From: JAGLCY01 sp965363725
GTDB taxonomy: Bacteria > Krumholzibacteriota > Krumholzibacteriia > LZORAL124-64-63
DNA length: 6,865 nt
Direction of reading: 5' to 3'
Assembly: GCA_965363725.1 (NCBI GenBank)
Contig: CBDTUS010000194.1
Location: forward strand, 1-6,865
The first letter of the stretch is position 1. Each line of letters begins with the position of its first letter. The position numbers and the translations under genes are program-made. Below the pieces are notes generated by a model, which was not told where the DNA came from, did not search any database, and saw only the letters and a list, made by a program, of their open reading frames with translations. Positions 1 to 5,571 of this stretch are shown here, piece after piece.

Positions 1-2171
1 GTGCGGGTCACGGCAAAGGTCTGGTCGAAGATGTCCATTACCTCCAAGCGCAGGGTCCGGTTGCTGCGAAAGACGAGGGGGCGTCCGGTGTAACGGGCCT
101 TCAGGTCGGCGACGAACGATTCCGTCGGCAGGGCCGGATCGAGGAACAGGGCGGCGTTGTTGGGTGGGCCATCATCGAAGTGCCGGGCGAAGGTGCGGCC
201 CACGACAAAGGCCGTCCCGCCTTCACTGGTGTAGTCGTAGGCGATGCCCGCGATCGGCAGGGCCACGCTGCCGACCGGGCCGGCCAGCCGCAGGGTGTCG
301 CCGATAGCCAGCTGTGCCTTGCGCGCCAGGGGTTCGCCGACCAGGACGGCTTCCCGCTCGGTCAGCAGCCGCGCCACCTCGCCCGGATCGCCCTGCATCA
401 GGGGCAGCCGCTGCGCCAGTTCGGCCTCGGGTATGCCGGCGAACGAGACGCCGTTCAACCAGACCAGGTGCTGGCCGTCGGCTGTCCAGACCTGCAGGCG
501 CCTCTGGGTTTCCAGGCCCCGCACCCCCGGCAAGCTGGCCAGGTCATCGATCAACGGTCCGTCGAGGAAGGCCTCGTTGCCGGCCCGGACCCAGGATTCG
601 GTGGAGATGTAGACATCAGCCCGGATGGTGGTGTCCAGCCAGGTGACCAGCGTCTGGCGGAAACTGCCCACCAGCAGGGTGATGCCGATCAGCATGCTCA
701 CCGTCACCGCCAGCGCGGCCACGGCGAAGCTGGTGGTCTGGAGCCGGACCAAAAGGTTGCGCAGGCTCAGGGCGGGGCCGATGCCGCGGGGCCGGACCGG
801 GGCGCAGACCGTCCGTACCACCAGGGGCACCACTAGGGGCAGGGCCACCATCATCAGAAATCCGTAGACGAAACCCCCGTGGCGCTGGCCGGAACCCTGC
901 ACGGCGAACCATACGGTCGCCGCCACCGCGACGGCCACCGCTGTCAAGGCCAACCGGCCGGCCCGCTTGCCTGTCCGGCGATGCAGCGACAGGGGGGACA
1001 TCAACTGCAGGGTGTCGCGACGGGACATGTCGATCGCAGGCAGCACCGCTGCGCCCATGGCGCCCAGTAGGCCGACGGCCGCACCCATGGCGATGACGCC
1101 GGCCGGCAGGGTCATCCTTTCCAATCCGTCGATAACGTAGATGCTGGTCAGGGTGGCGCTGACGGTGTCCAGGTTCCACAGGGCGATCAGGTATCCCAGG
1201 GGAATTCCGACCAGGACGCCCAGCAGACCGAGGACCCCGGCTTCGACGACCACCAGGACCAGGACCTGGCCGCGCGTGGTGCCGAGCGAACGCAGCAGAC
1301 CGAACTCGCCGCGCCGGCGCACGAGGGAGGCCTGGATACTCGTCAACACCAGGAACAGGCCGACAAAAACGCTGATCAAACTCAGCGCGGTCAGGTTCAG
1401 GCGAAAGGCGGCGAGCAGTCCTCGGGTGTCCTGCCGACGCTGTTCGGGGGTCAGGACTCTCACGCCGGGTCCCAGGGAAGTCTGCAGGCGGGCGGCGACG
1501 ACGGTGGGGTCGGCCCCATCGACCAAGGTCAGATCGATCTGGTGGATGCGGCCCGGTCGAGCCAACAATCCCTGGGCCTGGGCGATGTCCATGACCGCCA
1601 GTCGTGAGGGAGCCATGGGTTCGTATTTCCGGAAGTCCACCAGGGCGCCGATGGTCAACGTCACGAGCCGGCTGCCGCTGCTGACAGCAACCCGGTCGCC
1701 GACGGACCAACCCTCCGCAGCGGCCAGTTGGGGAGTCACCGCGATCCAGCCGGGAATCCGCAGGGCGTCCGTGACCAGGTCGGAGGAATCCTCGGCGCCG
1801 GCCATGTCCGTCAGGGGGTAGCGGACCGGCGCGAAGATGTCGAATCCCACCACGTCCAGGAACAGGTCCCGGTGCCCGTCGACCGCCACGTCGACCCGGA
1901 CCAGAGGCCAGGCCCCGGTCACGTCGGGATCCTCCAGGACCCGCAGGAAGAGGGTTTCATCCAGGCTGGGGGTGGTGCCGCTGATCGAAAGATCCGCCTG
2001 CCCGCTGACGGCCTGCATGCTGCCCTCGAAAGCCAGCAGGGCGCCCTGGTTGAGGGTCTGGATGGACACCACCGAGGCCACCCCGAGCCCGACGCCCAGC
2101 AGAGTCAGGAAAAACAGGGTTCGCGATTGGTGGACCTGCCGCCGCAGCGAACGGAACAGGTAGGAGATCAT
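1..2171 (-). CDS. FtsX/MacB-type ABC transporter permease, C-terminus cut by window edge
   Basis: Reading leftward from the ATG at 2171-2169, the frame stays open for 723 codons to the window edge, so the gene is partial. It begins with a short basic N-terminus (MISYLFRSLRRQ) and a first membrane helix at about residues 18-37. A periplasmic MacB-core-like domain follows to about 250. A first FtsX domain then has helices at about 258-281, 301-328 and 355-376, with the typical cytoplasmic loop RRRGEFGLLRSLG (285-297). Two linking helices lie at about 405-424 and 434-452, a further helix at about 482-502, and a second periplasmic domain from about 510 to 715. The sequence stops at IFDQTFAVTR, where the last FtsX domain normally begins, so three helices are probably missing. 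Such duplicated permeases usually have about 800-860 residues. It should pair with the overlapping ATPase to export or extract an envelope substrate, which is not identifiable here. Family call is firm. Confidence 0.93.
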   Translation of the reverse strand, partial: MISYLFRSLRRQVHQSRTLFFLTLLGVGLGVASVVSIQTLNQGALLAFEGSMQAVSGQADLSISGTTPSLDETLFLRVLEDPDVTGAWPLVRVDVAVDGHRDLFLDVVGFDIFAPVRYPLTDMAGAEDSSDLVTDALRIPGWIAVTPQLAAAEGWSVGDRVAVSSGSRLVTLTIGALVDFRKYEPMAPSRLAVMDIAQAQGLLARPGRIHQIDLTLVDGADPTVVAARLQTSLGPGVRVLTPEQRRQDTRGLLAAFRLNLTALSLISVFVGLFLVLTSIQASLVRRRGEFGLLRSLGTTRGQVLVLVVVEAGVLGLLGVLVGIPLGYLIALWNLDTVSATLTSIYVIDGLERMTLPAGVIAMGAAVGLLGAMGAAVLPAIDMSRRDTLQLMSPLSLHRRTGKRAGRLALTAVAVAVAATVWFAVQGSGQRHGGFVYGFLMMVALPLVVPLVVRTVCAPVRPRGIGPALSLRNLLVRLQTTSFAVAALAVTVSMLIGITLLVGSFRQTLVTWLDTTIRADVYISTESWVRAGNEAFLDGPLIDDLASLPGVRGLETQRRLQVWTADGQHLVWLNGVSFAGIPEAELAQRLPLMQGDPGEVARLLTEREAVLVGEPLARKAQLAIGDTLRLAGPVGSVALPIAGIAYDYTSEGGTAFVVGRTFARHFDDGPPNNAALFLDPALPTESFVADLKARYTGRPLVFRSNRTLRLEVMDIFDQTFAVTR
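2168..2171 (-). other. ATGA stop/start overlap coupling ATPase and permease
   Basis: On the minus strand the ATPase stop TGA (2170-2168) and the permease start ATG (2171-2169) share the bases ATGA. The stretch before the permease ATG (GGTAAAACGAC) has no Shine-Dalgarno sequence. This suggests that the permease is translated by ribosomes finishing the ATPase, keeping the two subunits in step. The overlap is seen directly; the coupling is inferred. Confidence 0.85.
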
Positions 2172-2872
2172 GTCGTTTTACCGGCGGGCTGGCTGGTTTC
2201 CAGGCGGCCGTCGGTCAGGCGCCGGGTCGTGCCGGCCCGGCGGGCGAGTTCGCGGCTGTGGGTCACCAGCAGCAGGGCGGCTCCCTGGTCGTGGACCAGT
2301 TCGAGGAGCAGGTCCATCACCATCTTCCCGGTGCTGTCGTCCAGGCTGCCGGTCGGTTCGTCGGCCAACACCAGCGCCGGACGGCGGAACAGGGCCCGGC
2401 AGATGGCCACCCGCTGCATTTCCCCGCCGCTGAGCTGGCCTACCGGATCCGACGACCGATCACCGAGCCTGACCCGGTGCAGAAGTTCGTCTGTCCTGGC
2501 TTTGATTTTGGGGCCGGCCTGGCCGGAGATCCAGCCCGGCAGGGCGACGTTTTCGGCGACCGAGAGATGGGGCAGAAGATGGAAGAACTGGAAGACCTGA
2601 CCCACGGTGCCACGGCGCAGCAGCGTGCGCTCGTTTTCGCCGAGCTGGCCCAGGTCGCGGCCGGCCAGCTGGACCCGGCCGCCGGTCGGCACCATGATGC
2701 CGGCCGCCAGGTGCAGCAGGGTCGATTTGCCGCTGCCGCTGCGTCCGACCAGGGCCACGGCCTGGCCGCCGCCCACGGCCAGGTCGACACCGTGCAGAAC
2801 GGTGCGGTCTGGACCACCATCGACGGGGTAGGCCATCTGGACCTGCTGGAACTGGAGCACCGGTTGGTTCAT
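2168..2872 (-). CDS. ABC transporter ATP-binding protein, LolD/MacB type
   Basis: A 234-residue cytoplasmic ATPase, the usual length for the LolD/MacB/FtsE-like subfamily. All nucleotide-binding motifs are intact: Walker A GRSGSGKST (43-51), Q-loop glutamine 95 in FQFFHLLPHLSVAEN (94-108), signature LSGGE (147-151), Walker B LVLADE with catalytic Glu172, D-loop SLD (176-178) and switch His205 in LVTHS. The run DEPTGSLD is typical of this subfamily, which more often has PTGNLD. It should dimerise and power the permease encoded immediately downstream. The ATG at 2872 is the first possible start, because an in-frame TAG lies 12 bases further upstream. No strong Shine-Dalgarno precedes it, so translation may depend partly on the DUF819 gene ending 22 bases before. 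True LolD works with LolC and LolE; here a single duplicated permease follows, so the substrate remains open and I give no gene symbol. Confidence 0.95.
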   Translation of the reverse strand: MNQPVLQFQQVQMAYPVDGGPDRTVLHGVDLAVGGGQAVALVGRSGSGKSTLLHLAAGIMVPTGGRVQLAGRDLGQLGENERTLLRRGTVGQVFQFFHLLPHLSVAENVALPGWISGQAGPKIKARTDELLHRVRLGDRSSDPVGQLSGGEMQRVAICRALFRRPALVLADEPTGSLDDSTGKMVMDLLLELVHDQGAALLLVTHSRELARRAGTTRRLTDGRLETSQPAGKTT

Positions 2873-2894
2873 GGTGCCATCAATCTACTGGAGG

Positions 2895-4046
2895 CTAGGA
2901 TTTCAGCCAGTGCCCGAGAGCGACACCGATGAAGGTGGCGACCGCGTAACCCAGCGTGCCGCACAGGATGGCCGGCAGCACGAGGGATTCCCAGCGCCGA
3001 GCCACGGCCATGGCGGCGGCCGTGGTCGGCCCGCCCATGTTGGCGTTCGAAGCGATCACCAATTCCGAAAGATCCAGCCGGAGCAGCCAGCCGGCCAGCA
3101 GCAGGAACACCAGGTGGATGGTCAGGATCAGGGCGGCGAAAACGAACAGCACCGGCCCGAACTTGAGCACGACCAGGACGTTGGCGCTGGCGCCGACGAC
3201 CGCGAAGAAGATCTGCATCAGGAACGTGCCCAGAACCTCCGCCCCGGCCAGCCGGGAAAACGGGCCCGGCAGGGCGGTGGCCAAGGTCACGGTAAGGGCG
3301 GTCACGATGAGAATGCCGCTGCCGCGCCAGCCGGTCAGGGACGCCAGGCCGAACCCGACGGCACACAGGGTCAGGGCGATAGCCAGGGACAGCGAGGCGC
3401 CCTGGACGTCGGGCAGGGTGGCGGCGGTTTGGCGGCTGGCTTCCAGGGTGGTGGAGCCTTCGGCGACTTCATGATGGCGCCGTACGAAACGGCTCCGCAG
3501 CCAGGTCACCGACGGCAGGGCGAACAGGACCAGGAAGTACAGGGCCATCACCAGGTTGTCGGCGGCCACGCCAGCGCTCAACAGGTCGCCCGAACGCAGG
3601 CCGACAGCTTCGGCGGCCGCGGCGTAGTTCATGGAGCCGCCGATGTAGGTGGCCGAAAAGATGCTCGCCAGTTTCCATCCTTCTTCACCCAACGGCACCA
3701 CCTGGAATGCCACCACGGTGCCGATGACGGTGCCGATACCACCGATCACGAAGGCCAGCAGGGTGGGTCCCGCTTCCCGCAGGATACGGCGCAGGTCGGC
3801 CCGGAAAAGCAGCAGGGGAATGGCCAGAGGCACCAGGTAACTCCACACGACGTCATAGGCGGGCACACCCTCGGACGGAATCACGCCCAGGTTGGATAGA
3901 ACAAAGGTGAAGCCCATGGTCAGGACGGCCCCGGAAAATCGGCGGCCGAATTTCGTGTTTTCGGTCCGAAAGCCGAAGGCTGCCGCGGCCAGCAGGACCG
4001 CCCAGACGGCCCAGGACTGGTCGGGTGCGATGACGGGAGTGTTCAA
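2895..4046 (-). CDS. DUF819 family (YjcL-like) multi-pass membrane protein
   Basis: A 383-residue very hydrophobic protein with about 10-12 membrane helices, full length for the family. Two family blocks stand out: YIGGSMN (134-140) followed by AADN (161-164) in the first half, and ASNANMGGPTTAAAMA (332-347) in the second. A polar, charged cytoplasmic-looking stretch at about 184-216 separates the halves. Bacillus YjcL belongs to this family; no transported substrate is established that I know of. The two-half layout with Gly-Gly/Asn motifs in each half resembles secondary transporters of the bile-acid-symporter/antiporter fold, which is an inference. The start is TTG at 4046-4044, supported by AAAGGA five bases upstream and by no nearby ATG fitting the family N-terminus. 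It is first in a tight minus-strand cluster, 22 bases before the ABC ATPase. Family is certain to me; function is not. Confidence 0.92.
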   Translation of the reverse strand: MNTPVIAPDQSWAVWAVLLAAAAFGFRTENTKFGRRFSGAVLTMGFTFVLSNLGVIPSEGVPAYDVVWSYLVPLAIPLLLFRADLRRILREAGPTLLAFVIGGIGTVIGTVVAFQVVPLGEEGWKLASIFSATYIGGSMNYAAAAEAVGLRSGDLLSAGVAADNLVMALYFLVLFALPSVTWLRSRFVRRHHEVAEGSTTLEASRQTAATLPDVQGASLSLAIALTLCAVGFGLASLTGWRGSGILIVTALTVTLATALPGPFSRLAGAEVLGTFLMQIFFAVVGASANVLVVLKFGPVLFVFAALILTIHLVFLLLAGWLLRLDLSELVIASNANMGGPTTAAAMAVARRWESLVLPAILCGTLGYAVATFIGVALGHWLKS

Positions 4047-4051
4047 CGGAA

Positions 4052-4057
4052 TCCTTT
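4052..4057 (-). promoter_or_regulatory. Ribosome binding site deciding the TTG start of the DUF819 gene
   Basis: Minus-strand AAAGGA sits five bases (TTCCG) before the TTG at 4046. The good match and spacing are the main reason to accept this rare start codon. The use of TTG may lower expression of the first gene in the cluster relative to the ABC genes. Confidence 0.7.
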
Positions 4058-4140
4058 CGCGGAAATCAGGATATGATCGATCGCAGGGTAGCAGATCCGG
4101 TGGGGGTTGGACAGGGCCGGCGGACGTCTTTGCAATTCCT

Positions 4141-4195
4141 GTTGATAAATCTGCGGCGGATCGGGCATCATGCCGACAGCAGACAAGGTATCAAC
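4141..4195 (+). promoter_or_regulatory. Three-tier dyad / predicted leader stem-loop upstream of the barrel gene
   Basis: Three nested inverted repeats share nearly one centre near base 4168. The outer arms are GTTGATA (4141-4147) and TATCAAC (4189-4195), a perfect 7-base match. The middle arms are TCTGC (4150-4154) and GCAGA (4179-4183), a perfect 5-base match. The inner arms are TCGG (4161-4164) and CCGA (4173-4176), around GCATCATG. Internal loops are 2 and 5 bases, then 6 and 2 bases. As RNA it would form a long interrupted hairpin ending 16 bases before the AGGGGG ribosome binding site. No U-tract follows, so it is not an intrinsic terminator. It could be a regulatory leader, an mRNA-stabilising 5' hairpin or a DNA operator. 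The pairing is seen by eye; the function is inferred, and chance folding in GC-rich sequence is possible. Confidence 0.4.
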
Positions 4196-4211
4196 GGACC
4201 CACGACCCAGC

Positions 4212-4217
4212 AGGGGG
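4212..4217 (+). promoter_or_regulatory. Ribosome binding site of the barrel gene
   Basis: AGGGGG lies seven bases before the ATG at 4225. It fixes this start, although the reading frame stays open back to an ATG at 3892 inside the opposite-strand DUF819 gene. Confidence 0.6.
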
Positions 4218-4224
4218 TAGCAGG

Positions 4225-4779
4225 ATGCTGACCCGCAGGAACGACCTCGCTTATCCATCAAACACCCGACCGGTGTTTTTTCTGGCCCTGGCCGCCGTCC
4301 TGGCCGCCGGGCTGCTGCTGACGCCAGCGGGCGCGGTGGCCGGAGATGTCCCGGACTGGAACGATTCCGTCGACACGCTCGCCGGAGCGGTAGGCCTGCA
4401 CTACGGCAAGATCGGCGGACACGGTCTTTCGTTTCGTCTGCCCATCAAGTGGTGGCTGTATTTTCAGGTCGCCGGCGGCATCTGGCACACTTCGGACAAG
4501 AAAGAGCACGACGTGGGGTTCCAGCTGAACTACCTGCTGCGTCAGGATCAGCGGGTCCGCATCTACCTGTCCGCCGGGACCGCATATTTCTACAAGGACG
4601 AACAGATCCAGCCTGACGTCTGGCAGACCGATGCGGACTGGAACGTCGGCGCCGGTGTGGGCCTGGAATACCTGGTGGGGCGGCGTTGGGCTTTGCAGGT
4701 CGAGGGGGATTTCGCCTACCACGGCGACAGCTCGGACATCACGGTCATCGGCCAGGCTGGTATCCACTACTACTGGTAG
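4225..4779 (+). CDS. Small secreted protein, predicted 8-stranded outer-membrane beta-barrel
   Basis: A 184-residue protein. The N-terminus carries basic residues (Arg4, Arg5, Arg15), a hydrophobic core (about 17-33) and a signal peptidase I site after AVA (37-39), leaving a mature chain of about 145 residues. The mature part shows alternating polar/hydrophobic stretches rich in Gly, Tyr and Trp that can be read as eight strands: about 52-63, 66-74, 76-89, 94-106, 110-123, 137-150, 154-166 and 171-184. It ends in HYYW, and a terminal aromatic is the usual BAM assembly signal. Size and pattern fit the OmpX/OmpA-transmembrane class of small barrels, though I recognise no specific family and no OmpA peptidoglycan domain follows. 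The start is ATG at 4225 with AGGGGG upstream. It is first in a plus-strand cluster, with the methyltransferase starting 5 bases after its stop. The gene is clear; barrel topology is inferred. Confidence 0.82.
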   Translation: MLTRRNDLAYPSNTRPVFFLALAAVLAAGLLLTPAGAVAGDVPDWNDSVDTLAGAVGLHYGKIGGHGLSFRLPIKWWLYFQVAGGIWHTSDKKEHDVGFQLNYLLRQDQRVRIYLSAGTAYFYKDEQIQPDVWQTDADWNVGAGVGLEYLVGRRWALQVEGDFAYHGDSSDITVIGQAGIHYYW

Positions 4780-4784
4780 GATTC

Positions 4785-5570
4785 ATGGACATCCTCGCAT
4801 ACAACCGGCGGGCCTGGGACCGCCAGGTCGCCGACAAGAGCCAGTGGACCGTGCCCGTCGGCACGGCCGTGGTGGCCGCTGCCCGCCAAGGGGATTGGCA
4901 GGTCATCCTGACGCCGACTGTTCCGGTGCCCCACGACTGGTTCGGCGAACTTTCCGATTGCGACCTGTTGTGCCTCGCCTCCGGCGGAGGTCAGCAGGGA
5001 CCGGTCCTGGCGGCGGCGGGGGCCCGGGTCACGGTTTATGATCTGTCGCCCGCCCAGCTGGCCCAGGATCGGCTGGTGGCCGAGCGTGAAGGTCTGTCCC
5101 TGAAAACGGTCGAGGGCGACATGGCCGACCTCGGGGTCTTTGCCTCGGACAGTTTCGACCTGATCTTCCACCCGGTAGCCAATTGTTTCGTTCCCGACCT
5201 GGCGCCCGTCTGGCGGGAAGCCTTCCGGGTCCTGCGGCCCGGCGGCGCCCTCCTGGCGGGGATGATGAATCCGGCCCACTACTGCTTCGATTTCGAACGA
5301 GCGGAAAAGGGGGAACTGGAGGTCAGGCACCGCCTGCCCTATGCCGACCTGACCAGTCTCGACGCGGACACCCTGGCGACCTACCGACAAAAAGGACAGC
5401 CGCTGGAGTGGAGCCACACCCTGACCGCCCAGATCGCGGGCCAGATGGAGGCCGGCTTCATGCTGGCCGGTTTCTACGAGGATGATTTCGGCCCCGACAT
5501 TCCCGACCCCCTCAGTGGATTCATGTCCACCATGATGGCGACCCGCGCGGTCAAGCCGGCGGAGGCCTGA
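4785..5570 (+). CDS. Class I SAM-dependent methyltransferase
   Basis: A 261-residue cytoplasmic enzyme with the Rossmann-type SAM-binding fold. Motif I is LCLASGGGQQG (62-72), the acidic residue ending strand 2 is Asp86 in VYDLSP, EGDMADL (110-116) carries the motif II region, SFDLIFHPVANCF (123-135) forms the active-site strand, and LRPGG (150-154) is the post-strand-5 motif typical of small-molecule methyltransferases. The N-terminal block YNRRAWD (6-12) and the LTPTVPVP stretch (42-49) are characteristic of a widespread, uncharacterised methyltransferase family related to the UbiE/Methyltransf_11 group. The acceptor is unknown. The ATG at 4785 fits the family N-terminus; AGGA at 4778-4781 overlaps the barrel gene's stop, so its translation is probably coupled to that gene. 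The MFS gene begins one base after its TGA. Confidence 0.93.
   Translation: MDILAYNRRAWDRQVADKSQWTVPVGTAVVAAARQGDWQVILTPTVPVPHDWFGELSDCDLLCLASGGGQQGPVLAAAGARVTVYDLSPAQLAQDRLVAEREGLSLKTVEGDMADLGVFASDSFDLIFHPVANCFVPDLAPVWREAFRVLRPGGALLAGMMNPAHYCFDFERAEKGELEVRHRLPYADLTSLDADTLATYRQKGQPLEWSHTLTAQIAGQMEAGFMLAGFYEDDFGPDIPDPLSGFMSTMMATRAVKPAEA
5561..5565 (+). promoter_or_regulatory. Ribosome binding site of the MFS gene inside the methyltransferase end
   Basis: GGAGG within the last codons of the methyltransferase gene lies six bases before the ATG at 5572. It is the strongest Shine-Dalgarno match in the window and supports both this start and independent translation of the transporter from the shared transcript. 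Confidence 0.75.
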
Positions 5571-5571
5571 T

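Larger units (their letters stand above)
4047..4224. promoter_or_regulatory. Divergent intergenic region carrying both operon promoters
   Basis: These 178 bases are the only non-coding stretch of any size in the window and separate the two diverging clusters, so both promoters should lie here or within the adjoining 5' ends. It is locally less GC-rich around 4128-4150 and 4187-4195. No strong sigma-70 promoter is visible on either strand. The best weak plus-strand candidate is TTGATA (4142-4147) with CATCAT (4166-4171), spacer 18, but those bases also belong to the dyad described separately. On the minus strand TATCCT (4073-4068) resembles a -10 box without a matching -35. Region role is inferred from gene orientation. 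Confidence 0.6.

Noticed and set aside
616..1710. A 364-codon open frame on the minus strand
   Set aside because: It overlaps the permease gene in another frame of the same strand. Its translation is rich in Pro, Arg and Gly with no domain, whereas the permease frame shows clear FtsX and MacB-like features throughout.
1728..2600. A 290-codon plus-strand open frame spanning the permease-ATPase junction
   Set aside because: It runs antisense across two well-supported genes and shows no recognisable domain.
2871..3899. A 342-codon open frame antisense to the DUF819 gene
   Set aside because: Composition is Gly/Gln/His-rich and repetitive, as expected opposite a hydrophobic GC-rich gene. The minus strand carries intact DUF819 motifs.
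4075..4082. Perfect palindrome GATCGATC
   Set aside because: Only eight bases with no extension of the arms; expected by chance and typical of methylation or restriction words.
4099..4116. Possible two-layer G-quadruplex (GG, GGGGG, GG, GGG runs)
   Set aside because: Runs of two G are too weak and too common in a genome this GC-rich to support a claim.
4142..4171. Sigma-70-like promoter TTGATA with CATCAT
   Set aside because: The -10 match is only four of six and the same bases are explained by the dyad; kept as a weak note only.
3892..4224. N-terminal extension of the barrel gene to an upstream ATG at 3892
   Set aside because: It would bury the signal peptide inside the protein and overlap the 5' end of the DUF819 gene. 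The ATG at 4225 has a good ribosome binding site directly before a signal peptide.
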